Positions 1 through 9,175 of a stretch of 64,000 nt of DNA are shown here, piece by piece. The notes under the pieces are model-generated. The model was not told the origin of the DNA. It ran no database searches and saw only the letters and a list, made by a program, of their open reading frames with translations. Numbering within the stretch: the first letter of the stretch is position 1; every line of letters begins with the position of its first letter. The DNA comes from Yersinia canariae. GTDB lineage: Bacteria > Pseudomonadota > Gammaproteobacteria > Enterobacterales > Enterobacteriaceae. Where the stretch lies: NCBI RefSeq assembly GCF_009831415.1, contig NZ_CP043727.1, forward strand, positions 1,178,001 to 1,242,000, in the 5' to 3' direction. Both the position numbers and the translations under genes were made by a program.

Positions 1-302
1 CAGTGGCTGTTGGGGCTCCTTACATCGAAATTCACACCGGTGCTTATGCAGATGCTATTTCAGATTTGGCGCGTCAGGCTGAATTAGTGCGGATTGCCAA
101 AGCAGCGACCTATGCCGCCAGCAAAGGATTAAAAGTTAACGCAGGCCACGGCCTGACTTACCACAATGTTCAACCCATTGCCGCTTTGCCGGAGATGCAT
201 GAGCTAAATATTGGCCATGCAATCATTGGCCAGGCAGTGATGTCGGGCCTTGCTGCTGCTGTTACCGATATGAAAGTATTGATGCGGGAAGCGCGTCGTT
301 AA
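1..302 (+). CDS. pdxJ: Pyridoxine 5'-phosphate synthase, C-terminal part
   Basis: This is the C-terminal end (about 100 residues) of PdxJ; the 5' part lies outside the window. PdxJ condenses 3-amino-2-oxopropyl phosphate with deoxyxylulose 5-phosphate to make pyridoxine 5'-phosphate, the last step of de novo vitamin B6 synthesis in the cytosol. The visible part carries the conserved EIHTGAYA stretch, the AGHGLTYHN segment and the [11 protein letters not shown] phosphate-binding segment of the TIM barrel. Its stop codon overlaps the acpS start by one base (TAATG), as in the E. coli pdxJ-acpS operon, so the two are probably translationally coupled. Confidence 0.96.
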   Translation, partial: VAVGAPYIEIHTGAYADAISDLARQAELVRIAKAATYAASKGLKVNAGHGLTYHNVQPIAALPEMHELNIGHAIIGQAVMSGLAAAVTDMKVLMREARR

Positions 303-682
303 TGGCTATTCTTGGGTTAGGTACTGATATTGTTGAAATTTCCCGAATAGAGGCAGTGGTTGAGCGCAGTGGCGAAAAGCTGGCTCGGCGTATCCTCAGC
401 CCATCGGAATGGCAGCATTATCAGCAACACCAACAGCCAATCCGTTTTTTGGCTAAACGTTTTGCAGTTAAAGAGGCTGCCGCTAAAGCATTCGGCACCG
501 GTATCCGTAATGGTTTGGCATTCAACCAGTTCGAAGTGGTTAACGACGCATTGGGCAAACCAACACTGCGTTTACATCACCGGGCAGCAGAATTGGCAGT
601 TGAACTGGGGGTCAAATCGTTGCATGTGACTCTGGCTGACGAACGGCGCTATGCCTGTGCCACTGTGATTATCGAGAGCTAA
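302..682 (+). CDS. acpS: Holo-[acyl-carrier-protein] synthase
   Basis: AcpS transfers 4'-phosphopantetheine from CoA to apo-acyl carrier protein, which activates ACP for fatty acid synthesis. The 126-residue length is the family norm. The Mg-binding residues are visible: Asp9 in GLGTDIVEI and Glu58 in the [14 protein letters not shown] motif. The start codon overlaps the pdxJ stop codon, and gene order matches E. coli. A hairpin with a T-run follows at 722-752, so this gene probably ends the operon. Confidence 0.97.
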   Translation: MAILGLGTDIVEISRIEAVVERSGEKLARRILSPSEWQHYQQHQQPIRFLAKRFAVKEAAAKAFGTGIRNGLAFNQFEVVNDALGKPTLRLHHRAAELAVELGVKSLHVTLADERRYACATVIIES

Positions 683-721
683 AGTTCCTATTGCTGCCAA
701 ATTGCAGTGAATCGGGATTGA

Positions 722-752
722 GGGGCGAGCATGAAAATGCCGCCCTTTTTTA
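722..752 (+). terminator. Rho-independent terminator after acpS
   Basis: A GC-rich stem (GGGC and GCAT against ATGC and GCCC, loop GAAA) is followed by six T residues. It lies 40 bases after the acpS stop and closes the pdxJ-acpS operon. Confidence 0.8.
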
Positions 753-1107
753 TTATTCATGCTATCCAACGCTAAGTCGTGACCCCGGTAACTTTCATAT
801 TTTCTATTCTGAGCTTGTGTACTTTACACACCATCACTGGGTGAAAACTCACTGGAATAAATCTTAATTTTGCGATCTGCCCGACAAGTTGGTTAACCAA
901 TACTTCATTTGGTCGGCCAATTGGTGGTACTTGTAATACCAAATTGTTGGGCTTCATCGGCAGTTTGGTCGTGTAAATACGGAATGAGATCAAAAATAAC
1001 TGTATGAGTGCGATTTTCGACGAATAAAAAATCACCATATTTGGCCTGACCAATATAAGAAAGTGATATCAGAAAAATTGATGTTTAACTACTGGGGAAA
1101 ATAAAAA
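753..1107. promoter_or_regulatory. Intergenic region with a cluster of TTGG...CCAA dyads upstream of the GntP permease
   Basis: No convincing gene is seen here. It holds several inverted repeats with TTGG/CCAA arms: a perfect 12-bp palindrome at 889-900, an imperfect one at 909-920, TTGGT-N12-ACCAA at 921-942, and TTGG-N5-CCAA at 1041-1053. A TGTGT-N5-ACACA dyad lies at 816-830. TTGGT...ACCAA half-sites resemble those of FadR-subfamily GntR regulators such as UxuR/ExuR, so this may be the operator region of the permease. That assignment is inference; no regulator gene is adjacent. The permease has a GGGGA ribosome-binding sequence nine bases before its ATG. Confidence 0.45.
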
Positions 1108-2451
1108 ATGGAATGGATTAATATTCTATGGGTGATATTGGGCATTGGCTTAATGCTATTGCTTAATATCCGTTATCAGATTAACTCAATGATTGCATTG
1201 CTTTTAGCAGCTCTGCTGGTGGGGACTCTCGCCGGGATGGACTTGCTTAAACTTCTGCACACTATTAAAGCGGGGTTTGGCGGGACACTCGGTGAACTGG
1301 CAATAATCGTCGTATTCGGTGCGGTTATCGGCAAGCTTATGGTGGATTCTGGGGCCGCTCATCAGATAGCTCAGACGCTATTGCGCCGGTTCGGGCTAAA
1401 GTATGTTGAGTTTGCCGTCATAATCATCGGCCTGATCTTTGGTTTGGCGATGTTCTATGAAGTTGCCTTTATCATTTTAGCGCCATTGATTATTGCTATT
1501 GCCGTTGAAGCTAAGATCCCATTCTTGAAATTAGCCATCCCGGCAGTGGCGGCCGCGACTACCGCGCACTCCCTTTTCCCACCGCAGCCGGGGCCAGTTG
1601 CGCTCGTTAGTGCCTATGGTGCTGATATGGGGATGGTTTATATCTATGGTGTTTTGGTTGCCATCCCTTCTGTTATTTGTGCCGGGCTGATTTTGCCAAA
1701 ATTCCTTGGCAACCTGGAACGGCCAATTCCAACCTTCCTGAAAGCGGATAATCCGCTGGATGAAAACAATTTGCCGTCGTTTGGTACTTCGATTCTGGTG
1801 CCGTTAATCCCTGCTTTTATTATGATTTTCACGACCGTTGCCAACATCTGGCTGGTGAAAGGGACGGCGTCGTACACCATCCTCAACTTCGTGGGCTCAT
1901 CGCCAATTGCCATGTTTATCGCGATGCTGGTTGCTTTTGTTTTGTTTGGCACCGGACGTGGTCATAAGATGGAATGGGTCATGCACTCATTTGAAGGGGC
2001 GGTGAAAGGTATTGCCATGGTCATCTTGATCATTGGTGCGGGTGGCGCGCTAAAGCAAGTCATCATTGATACCGGCATTGGCGATACCATCGGTATGCTG
2101 ATGTCAGCTGGCGGAGTATCGCCTTATATCATGGCCTGGCTGATTACTGTACTTATCCGCCTTTCAACCGGGCAAGGGGTTGTGTCGGCAATGACAGCGG
2201 CAGGTATTATCGGAGCCGCAGTGATGGACCCTGTGACGCATACTATTACCTCAGTCGATCCGGCGTTGTTAGTATTGGCAACTGCGGCGGGCTCTAACAC
2301 CTTTACTCACATTAATGATGCTTCGTTCTGGCTGTTTAAAGGGTATTTCGACCTGTCGATTAAAGATACGTTGAAAACCTGGGGCTTGCTGGAGCTGACG
2401 AACTCAGTGGTTGGTTTGGCGATGGTGTTGCTGATAAGCCTGTTTATTTAA
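1108..2451 (+). CDS. GntP-family permease (gluconate/sugar-acid:H+ symporter)
   Basis: This 447-residue, very hydrophobic protein belongs to the GntP family of proton symporters, which includes GntT, GntU, IdnT and DsdX. About 12-14 membrane segments are evident from the start ([16 protein letters not shown]...). It has the family's [10 protein letters not shown] segment near residue 54, the FPPQPGP motif near residue 155, and the [14 protein letters not shown] segment near the C-terminus. Substrates in the family are gluconate, related sugar acids or D-serine; which one applies cannot be told from sequence. It is absent from this place in E. coli, where yfhL follows acpS. No kinase or regulator is adjacent, so it appears to be an isolated insertion. 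Confidence 0.9.
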   Translation: MEWINILWVILGIGLMLLLNIRYQINSMIALLLAALLVGTLAGMDLLKLLHTIKAGFGGTLGELAIIVVFGAVIGKLMVDSGAAHQIAQTLLRRFGLKYVEFAVIIIGLIFGLAMFYEVAFIILAPLIIAIAVEAKIPFLKLAIPAVAAATTAHSLFPPQPGPVALVSAYGADMGMVYIYGVLVAIPSVICAGLILPKFLGNLERPIPTFLKADNPLDENNLPSFGTSILVPLIPAFIMIFTTVANIWLVKGTASYTILNFVGSSPIAMFIAMLVAFVLFGTGRGHKMEWVMHSFEGAVKGIAMVILIIGAGGALKQVIIDTGIGDTIGMLMSAGGVSPYIMAWLITVLIRLSTGQGVVSAMTAAGIIGAAVMDPVTHTITSVDPALLVLATAAGSNTFTHINDASFWLFKGYFDLSIKDTLKTWGLLELTNSVVGLAMVLLISLFI

Positions 2452-2472
2452 TGCGGATTAGACGTTGATTTT

Positions 2473-2504
2473 ATTATCAGTGCTTCTGCGGAGGCACTGA
2501 TAAT
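2473..2504. terminator. Hairpin between convergent permease gene and yfhL
   Basis: A perfect 11-bp inverted repeat (ATTATCAGTGC / GCACTGATAAT) with a 10-base loop lies in the short gap between two convergent genes. There is no good T-run on either side, so it may be a weak or bidirectional terminator, or a 3'-end protecting hairpin. Confidence 0.55.
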
Positions 2505-2529
2505 TCACTTCACAGGAAAGTTCGAGAGA

Positions 2530-2790
2530 TTACAAACGATCGGCGTGATGCAGTTGGACAAACTTGTCCCACAGCTGTTCGTTAGTTTCTATCCAAGCCG
2601 GATCGATAGAAATTGTATTATCGATAGGGCAGACCAACTGGCAGGTTGGGGTTTCGTAATGACCGACACATTCTGTGCAGCGCATCGGGTCAATTTGATA
2701 GATTTCTGCACCCATGGAAATTGCCTCGTTAGGGCATTCCGGCTCGCACATGTCGCAATTTATACATTTACGAGTGATCAACAGGGCCAT
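2530..2790 (-). CDS. yfhL: YfhL-type 2[4Fe-4S] ferredoxin
   Basis: This is a small (86-residue) ferredoxin with two [4Fe-4S] binding motifs. The first is CINCDMCEPECP near residue 9. The second has the wider spacing typical of the Alvin-type YfhL/FdxA group, with an insertion between its second and third cysteines (CTECVGHYETPTCQLVCP near residue 38), followed by a C-terminal helix. It is an electron carrier in the cytosol; physiological partners are not established here. AGAGGAA precedes the ATG. It lies downstream of yfhH on the same strand, as in E. coli. Confidence 0.93.
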   Translation of the reverse strand: MALLITRKCINCDMCEPECPNEAISMGAEIYQIDPMRCTECVGHYETPTCQLVCPIDNTISIDPAWIETNEQLWDKFVQLHHADRL

Positions 2791-2851
2791 GATTCCTCTT
2801 ACCTTAGGTCGGGTATTCTTAACAGCGGGGGATTATACCCCTCTGGTATCC

Positions 2852-3694
2852 TTAGACCAGTTTTTTCACTAGCGCGGCACTGTGCTTAATATGATCTTGT
2901 GCACTTTCAAGGTCTTGCTGGATCATCGCCATAAATAATAAGTCAGTCAGGGCATATTGTGCGGTGCTAGACGAAATGGCAGCGCTGCGAATGGCGGGTT
3001 CTTCCGAGATTGTATACAAACAATGATCAGCCCTCTGCTGCAAGCTATTCGGGGTGAAACTGGTCAATGCTAATACTTTGGCACCACATCGTTGTGCTTC
3101 TTCTGCGGCCAAATTAATCTCACGGCGCTCACCACTAAAGGAGATAGCCAGCAGTAAATCCCGGCCATCCAGGGCCTGAACGGCAGCCAGTTGGGCATGC
3201 ATATCGGTCTCAGATACGGCCATAATGCCAATTTTCAACAGCTTATAGGCAAGGTCTTTCGCCACTAAACCAGACGCTCCCAGACCGGTCAAAATAATTC
3301 TTCGCGCCGCCCGTAGCATCTCTAATGCTTCTGTTAGACGTTGTTCGCTATTGATATCCAAAGTTGCTCGTAGCGCAGCAGCCTTTTCGGCCAATAACTT
3401 TTCGCCAACTGTTTTTAAACTGTCAGTACTTAAAATTTGATTGTGAAGAGTCACGACTTGTTCGGGTGTAGCTACAATCTCACTCAATGCTTGTTTCAGT
3501 GCGGGAAAACCTTTATAGCCTAATTTTTGTGCAAACTTGACCACGGCGGATTGGCTAACACCGGTTTGTTGTGCCAGTTTTTGTGAACTGAGATGGCGTG
3601 CCTGCTCGGGATGAGTCAGCAGGAAATCAGCTAACTTACGATCATTTTGTGCCAGCGTTGGATAGAGCTGACGAATGCGAAGAAGACTACTCAT
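2852..3694 (-). CDS. yfhH: RpiR/MurR-family transcriptional regulator YfhH
   Basis: This 280-residue RpiR-type regulator has an N-terminal helix-turn-helix (about residues 1-78, with TGVSQSAVVKFAQKLGYKGF) and a C-terminal SIS sugar-phosphate isomerase-like domain (about residues 120-260, ILTGLGASGLVAKDLAYKL). It aligns closely along its length with E. coli YfhH and sits in the same place, so YfhH is preferred over MurR. Unlike in E. coli, a divergent murQ gene lies 201 bp away. MurR controls murQP in E. coli, and the SIS domain could sense a sugar phosphate. Control of murQ by this protein is therefore plausible but is inference. AGGAA lies six bases before the ATG. Confidence 0.9.
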   Translation of the reverse strand: MSSLLRIRQLYPTLAQNDRKLADFLLTHPEQARHLSSQKLAQQTGVSQSAVVKFAQKLGYKGFPALKQALSEIVATPEQVVTLHNQILSTDSLKTVGEKLLAEKAAALRATLDINSEQRLTEALEMLRAARRIILTGLGASGLVAKDLAYKLLKIGIMAVSETDMHAQLAAVQALDGRDLLLAISFSGERREINLAAEEAQRCGAKVLALTSFTPNSLQQRADHCLYTISEEPAIRSAAISSSTAQYALTDLLFMAMIQQDLESAQDHIKHSAALVKKLV

Positions 3695-3895
3695 AAATCA
3701 GTTCCTGAATATGGGCCGTTATTCTGCCAAGTTGGTTAATAATACCCATAAAGAATGAAGTCAAAGGCCAAGTAATGGAGCATAACACTCTTTTTTTGTG
3801 AGAGTCCGGTGAATGGGACAAGAAAACACACGCTTTTACCTATTTTCAGTTACAACTAAATTATTATGAATAAAAAATCCAATGAGGGAAAAATC

Positions 3896-4783
3896 ATGAA
3901 TTTGGGCGCTTTGGTTTCTGAAAGCCGCAATCCAGCCACGATGGATCTGGATAAACTCTCCACATTGGAGATGTTGACCCGCATTAACGATGAAGACCGT
4001 AAAGTCCCCGAGGCGATTCGGTTGGTGATACCCAGTATTGCCCAAGCGGTTGATTTAGCAGCTAAAGCTTTGCAGGATGGAGGGCGGCTGATTTATCTGG
4101 GGGCGGGTACCAGTGGGCGGCTTGGCGTTTTAGATGCTTCCGAGTGCCCGCCGACCTTTGGTGTACCTCATGGCAGGGTGATAGGTTTAATTGCTGGTGG
4201 CCCTGGTGCGTTACTCAAAGCGGTAGAGGGAGCTGAAGATGATATGTCACTCGGTGAGCGCGATTTGCAAGATTTACAGTTAACTGCAACGGATATGGTG
4301 GTCGGGTTAGCGGCCTCTGGCCGCACCCCATATGTTATCGGCGCACTGCGTTATGCTCGTCAACTCGGGTGCCCAACGGCGGCCATTTCCTGTAATCCAG
4401 ACTCCCCTATCGCGCAAGAGGCACTGGTCGCGATTTCGCCCGTCGTCGGCCCTGAAGCCCTTACCGGCTCTACCCGCATGAAATCGGGTACAGCACAAAA
4501 ACTGGTGCTGAATATGTTATCTACCGGCGCGATGGTGAAGCTTGGCAAGGTCTATCAGAATCTCATGGTGGATGTGAAGGCGACTAATGTGAAATTAGTG
4601 GACCGCGCATGCCGCATTGTGATTGAAGCAACCGGTGCCAGCCGCCTTGAGGCTGAAAATGCATTGTCGCAAACTGAGTTTGAAGTTAAACCGGCTATTT
4701 TAATGATTCTAAAAGGTGTCAGTGCCGAACAAGCCCGCCAGAGCTTACAACAGCATAATGGGTATTTGCGCGCAGCATTGTAA
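3896..4783 (+). CDS. murQ: N-acetylmuramic acid 6-phosphate etherase
   Basis: MurQ cleaves the lactyl ether of N-acetylmuramic acid 6-phosphate to give GlcNAc-6-phosphate and D-lactate, a step in cell-wall recycling. The 295-residue protein has the SIS-fold phosphate loop [10 protein letters not shown] (residues 68-77) and the catalytic glutamates Glu83 (in SEC) and Glu114 (in EGAED), numbered as in E. coli MurQ. I chose the ATG at 3896, which has GAGGG upstream and matches the E. coli N-terminus; an in-frame ATG at 3866 has no ribosome-binding site. No murP transporter gene follows, unlike the E. coli murQP operon. MurNAc-6-P may therefore come from anhydroMurNAc recycling (AnmK) or from a transporter encoded elsewhere. 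Confidence 0.95.
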   Translation: MNLGALVSESRNPATMDLDKLSTLEMLTRINDEDRKVPEAIRLVIPSIAQAVDLAAKALQDGGRLIYLGAGTSGRLGVLDASECPPTFGVPHGRVIGLIAGGPGALLKAVEGAEDDMSLGERDLQDLQLTATDMVVGLAASGRTPYVIGALRYARQLGCPTAAISCNPDSPIAQEALVAISPVVGPEALTGSTRMKSGTAQKLVLNMLSTGAMVKLGKVYQNLMVDVKATNVKLVDRACRIVIEATGASRLEAENALSQTEFEVKPAILMILKGVSAEQARQSLQQHNGYLRAAL

Positions 4784-4898
4784 GTCTGATTAGCTGGGGT
4801 TGCCGCGAGCCCGTGGGGTTAGTAAAGTGATAGTGTATTTAGCCGCGAGGGTTGTCACCATACCGGTGGATTTTATCGACTAGATTTATGGGATTTCA

Positions 4899-5582
4899 AT
4901 GACTAACGTTTTGAGTGCAGAACAAGCTGACATGGCGGCAGAACCACAATTGGAAAGTGTCAAACGCGTTGTCTTCTTTGATTTAGATGGCACTTTGCAT
5001 CAGCAGGATATGTTTGGCCGCTTTTTACGCTTTCTGCTGCGCCATTTACCACTCAATCTATTGTTGGTCATCCCCTTGCTGCCGGTTATTGGGTTGGGGT
5101 TATTGATTGGTGGGCGATGTGCTCGGTGGCCCATGAGTTTGTTGCTGTGGGCGACAACTTTTGGTCGACGTGAAGCTCATCTGAAGGATCTGGAATTACG
5201 TTTTGTGAATGATTTTCGCCAAAAAGTGACTGAATTTCCGGTGGTAATGATGCGATTACGCCAATATCTGGACAGTACAGATACTCAGGTTTGGCTGATT
5301 ACGGGTTCACCGCAACGGCTGGTCGAGCAGGTTTATCACGATTCGGATTTTATTCACCGTTTACGGCTGGTGGGCAGCCGTATGGCGCGGCGCAATGGGG
5401 GATGGGTGTTGCCACTGCGCTGCTTAGGGCCAGAAAAAGTGGTGCAATTAGAGCAGCGCTTGGGAATACCGCTGAAACTCCACAGTGGCTACAGTGACAG
5501 CAAGCAAGATAACCCACTGCTGCATTTTTGTGAGCACCGCTGGCGGGTGAGTAAAACAGGCGAATTACAGCAATTGGAATAA
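4899..5582 (+). CDS. pgpC: Phosphatidylglycerophosphatase C (YfhB)
   Basis: This 227-residue HAD-superfamily membrane phosphatase is homologous to E. coli YfhB/PgpC, which dephosphorylates phosphatidylglycerol phosphate to phosphatidylglycerol. The HAD nucleophile motif FFDLDGTL (Asp28, Asp30) is at the N-terminus. A hydrophobic hairpin covers about residues 50-85, and the later motifs LITGSPQRLV and GYSDSKQDNPLL are present. It lies between murQ and the DUF2157 gene. In E. coli it directly neighbours yfhH, so murQ is an insertion into a conserved block. Confidence 0.92.
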   Translation: MTNVLSAEQADMAAEPQLESVKRVVFFDLDGTLHQQDMFGRFLRFLLRHLPLNLLLVIPLLPVIGLGLLIGGRCARWPMSLLLWATTFGRREAHLKDLELRFVNDFRQKVTEFPVVMMRLRQYLDSTDTQVWLITGSPQRLVEQVYHDSDFIHRLRLVGSRMARRNGGWVLPLRCLGPEKVVQLEQRLGIPLKLHSGYSDSKQDNPLLHFCEHRWRVSKTGELQQLE

Positions 5583-5642
5583 ATCTTGGTGGGAATCACG
5601 ACAGCGGGGTAAAGCCCACTGCCGTTTTATTCGCCGTGTGTT

Positions 5643-6692
5643 TTAGTGAGTCACATCATTTTTGTGGTGGCCGAGCTGCCAGATCCGCTCAGCATGTCTG
5701 CCCAGCAACCATAAACTGATCCCCAGCAGCAGGAAAAAGACAGTTTTTGGCATGGAATCCCAAAAGAACTCGAAGAAGCGGGTGTACAGGTTGATGGCCA
5801 AGAATGTCAGGCCAAAACCGCGCAGCATGGCATCATCGCGTTTTAACCCCAGCCAGATTGCGGCGGCTGCCGCGAGAGCAAATAATAGACTCCAATGCAG
5901 CAGTTCAATCTGGCGTACTTGATACCAATTGTCGATATCGCCGTAATTACCAAAAATAGACAGCAACCATAAGGCAATAAACAGATAAAGCAGCCCCATA
6001 GCTTGAGAAACTCTATCCAGCCGGCGTGCCGCTAATTGAGGTTGTAATGTTAACGCGCTGGCGCAAAGCAGTAAGCCAAAGGCGATAAAGCGGACAGGGT
6101 AACTCATTCCTAGCCAGTAAGCGCCCCAGCCGGACAGATAACCGGTTTCTGCGCCAAAAGTATTCCCCAATGATAGTAAGGCAAATAGCCATACCAGTGG
6201 CGAGCGGCCAAACCAACCGACCACGCCATAGATAAGGGTGCCGAGTAGTAATAATACCGAGACACGGCCACTGCCATTATCCAGCCATATGCCGAGTTGG
6301 CCGATAGCCGCGGCGGTCATAATGACGCCAAGAAATAACACGGCCTCATTACTGTAGATTTTACTGGAGTCTCGTTGACGGCGGTAAAAGCCCCAACTGT
6401 AAAAAGCCGCAGCCAATATACCCGTGACGATCACCCGAACGGGGGGATCAAAGCGGAAGAATTGGCTGATCCAGGCTAATAGGAAAGTATCAGCCATCAG
6501 GCTGCCAATCGCGATGACCAGTGAGGCCAGCGCGGCAAGGAAGGCGTAACCCGCCAGTCTGCGCCAGTCAAAGGGTTGAACATCAATATTTGCCAACAAA
6601 CGCTGATGCTCTTCTTCAGGAATTACACCTTCCTGGGCCCATCCATCAAGGGTTTTGCGTACTGTGGCCGCATTTTTCTTGCTGAGCTTCAT
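5643..6692 (-). CDS. DUF2157 domain membrane protein
   Basis: This integral membrane protein of about 349 residues has a cytosolic N-terminal segment (about 50 residues, containing GVIPEEEHQRLL) followed by roughly ten hydrophobic helices. That layout matches DUF2157 proteins. Function is unknown; the family has no established activity. I prefer the ATG at 6692 (protein starting MKLSKKNAATVRK), which has CCAGG just upstream, over an in-frame ATG at 6722 with no Shine-Dalgarno match. It is transcribed divergently from tadA. E. coli has no counterpart at this position. Confidence 0.75.
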   Translation of the reverse strand: MKLSKKNAATVRKTLDGWAQEGVIPEEEHQRLLANIDVQPFDWRRLAGYAFLAALASLVIAIGSLMADTFLLAWISQFFRFDPPVRVIVTGILAAAFYSWGFYRRQRDSSKIYSNEAVLFLGVIMTAAAIGQLGIWLDNGSGRVSVLLLLGTLIYGVVGWFGRSPLVWLFALLSLGNTFGAETGYLSGWGAYWLGMSYPVRFIAFGLLLCASALTLQPQLAARRLDRVSQAMGLLYLFIALWLLSIFGNYGDIDNWYQVRQIELLHWSLLFALAAAAAIWLGLKRDDAMLRGFGLTFLAINLYTRFFEFFWDSMPKTVFFLLLGISLWLLGRHAERIWQLGHHKNDVTH

Positions 6693-6711
6693 TGACCTGG
6701 CTTCCATATAG

Positions 6712-7398
<687 letters not shown>

Positions 7399-7415
7399 GT
7401 TATCTCGCCATCTCA

Positions 7416-8876
7416 CTAATTATTGATTGACCAGCCGGGGCCGACCACCGGGTAACCTTTACCCAGTTCGGCCTCAATAGCAGCATGTTGTGCAGCTTTT
7501 TTCTCTTTTTCCTGCAAGTATCCTTCCAGACTGACCTGATAGCGGCGAATGTTTTCGACATAGTTATAGGCTTCATGACCCCGGGCGTAACCATAAGTGG
7601 TGCTCGGGTAGTAGCGTTTTTGGCTCAACATTGGTAGCCGCATTTTTACGTCAACCCAACTGTCGGGATTGCCATTTTGGCTTTTGGTCAGCTTGCGGGC
7701 ATCAAGCATATGGCCGTAACCCAAGTTATATGCCGCCAGCGCGAACCAAATGCGTTCATCTTCAGGAATGGTATCCGGCACTTTTTGCATTAACCGCTGT
7801 AAGTAAACCGAGCCGCCTTTAATGCTCTCTTCGGGATCAATCCTGTCTTTGACTCCCAAGCCACTGGCAGTTGCTCGCGTGAGCATCATCAAGCCGCGCA
7901 CCCCGGTGGGGGAGGTAGCTTGTGGATTCCAATGGGATTCCTGGTAAGCGATTGCGGCCAGTAGTTGCCAGTCAATTTCACCGGCATGTTTTTCAAACAA
8001 TGGCCGGAAAGAGGGCAATACGGCGTCGATGGCGGAAAGAAATGTTTTGGTATCGACATAATCAAAACTGCCGACATGGCCGAGATATTTTTCCTCCAGA
8101 CGCGCCAAACTGCCGTCTTCCACCGTCTGACTGTAGAAATCAAGCATCGCCGCATACAGGCTGTCATCATTGCTCTGTTGGAAATACCAAGTCACCGGTT
8201 CTTCATCTGTGACGTCAAATGCTACGGCTAATTGCGGGTGAATGCGTTGCAGCAGGGCAATGGTGACGGAATCCCCGAGGGTATAATCGAGCTTACCATC
8301 AGCGACTTGCTCCAATAACTCTTTTCCAGAGCGGTCAACGGACGAGCCCCAGTTAAGGTCGGGGTATTTGGTCTGTTTAAGCTGCTTTAAGGTCGTCATA
8401 TGGGCCGAACCGGAAGCCACAATCAACTGGCCTTTCAGGTCACTGAATGATTTTGGCCGTGTAGCCCCCAACCGGTAGACCAACTGTTGTGAGACAGAAT
8501 AATAGGCAGGGCCGGTGCGCGCCCGGTTAAGACGTTCGCTGTTATAAATTAGCCCGGCAGCAATCAGGTCTGCATCATCGCTATCTAAAGCATCAAATAG
8601 ATCGTTGATATTATGATGTGGGGTCACCACCAACTTAACCCCCAGATAGTCAGCAAAACGTTTTGCCAGCTCATAGTCGAGACCGGAAGGGCCATCCTTT
8701 CCGGTAGAGTAGATAAGCGGTGAACTTATTGTGCCAACTCGCAGTTCGCCACGGGCTTTTATACGGTCCAGTTGCCCTTCTTGACTACTGCGCCAGGGAA
8801 TATTAGGCCACAGCGCGAGGGCCAGAAGTAAGGCGATTACACCGATAACAAAGTAATTTAATTTTATGCGCGTCAA
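7416..8876 (-). CDS. mltF: Membrane-bound lytic murein transglycosylase F
   Basis: MltF cleaves peptidoglycan glycan strands to 1,6-anhydromuropeptides at the outer membrane. The 486-residue protein has an N-terminal hydrophobic signal segment (about residues 8-25), a periplasmic solute-binding (SBP_bac_3-like) domain at about residues 40-265, and a C-terminal lysozyme-like SLT domain. The SLT domain carries the catalytic Glu in AYQESHWNP and the GVRGLMMLT motif. The start appears to be TTG at 8876; the encoded N-terminus then aligns with E. coli MltF from its first residue, and GAGAGA lies nine bases upstream. It is convergent with tadA and divergent from purL. Confidence 0.94.
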   Translation of the reverse strand: MTRIKLNYFVIGVIALLLALALWPNIPWRSSQEGQLDRIKARGELRVGTISSPLIYSTGKDGPSGLDYELAKRFADYLGVKLVVTPHHNINDLFDALDSDDADLIAAGLIYNSERLNRARTGPAYYSVSQQLVYRLGATRPKSFSDLKGQLIVASGSAHMTTLKQLKQTKYPDLNWGSSVDRSGKELLEQVADGKLDYTLGDSVTIALLQRIHPQLAVAFDVTDEEPVTWYFQQSNDDSLYAAMLDFYSQTVEDGSLARLEEKYLGHVGSFDYVDTKTFLSAIDAVLPSFRPLFEKHAGEIDWQLLAAIAYQESHWNPQATSPTGVRGLMMLTRATASGLGVKDRIDPEESIKGGSVYLQRLMQKVPDTIPEDERIWFALAAYNLGYGHMLDARKLTKSQNGNPDSWVDVKMRLPMLSQKRYYPSTTYGYARGHEAYNYVENIRRYQVSLEGYLQEKEKKAAQHAAIEAELGKGYPVVGPGWSINN

Positions 8877-9063
8877 ATAGTTATCTCTCGGCAGCGCTCT
8901 TTATATGTGTGTCATGAAGCTGAAAATCGACATGGTTAAATCCCCAGTGGAGTGGCATTTTGCGCAACAAATCGTCAGTGTGCAACTTTAATTGCTAGCT
9001 ATTTATCCGGCATTCAACGGATATCTCTCACCGAGGTTTCTGACGCAATTATGAATAATAGCT

Positions 9064-9102
9064 ACGCAAACGGTTTCGTCGGCGGCTTAGATTCACTATA
9101 AT
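9064..9102 (+). promoter_or_regulatory. purL promoter with PurR box
   Basis: The 16-bp sequence at 9064-9079 (ACGCAAACGGTTTCGT) matches the PurR operator consensus ACGCAAACGTTTTCGT at 15 of 16 positions. Its right end overlaps a -35-like TTTCGT (9074-9079), which is 17 bases from a perfect -10 TATAAT (9097-9102). Purine-dependent repression of purL by PurR is established in E. coli, and the site shows the same arrangement here. Confidence 0.9.
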
Positions 9103-9175
9103 GGCGCGCGTTTTCCCCTGTTGCGCCCAATGAAGTGCTGTCCCAGTCGCTTCGAAGACGAGAGAAACTTAGATT

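Noticed and set aside
772..1053. 93-codon minus-strand frame upstream of the GntP permease
   Set aside because: No ribosome-binding site, no recognisable domain, and it overlaps a cluster of operator-like dyads and the permease promoter region.
3787..3805. ACTCT-N9-AGAGT dyad between yfhH and murQ
   Set aside because: The arms are only five bases and the spacer is mostly T; too weak to call an operator without comparison to other species.
5583..5642. Possible terminator between pgpC and the DUF2157 gene
   Set aside because: GGG/CCC pairing is short and interrupted and the following T-run is only four bases.
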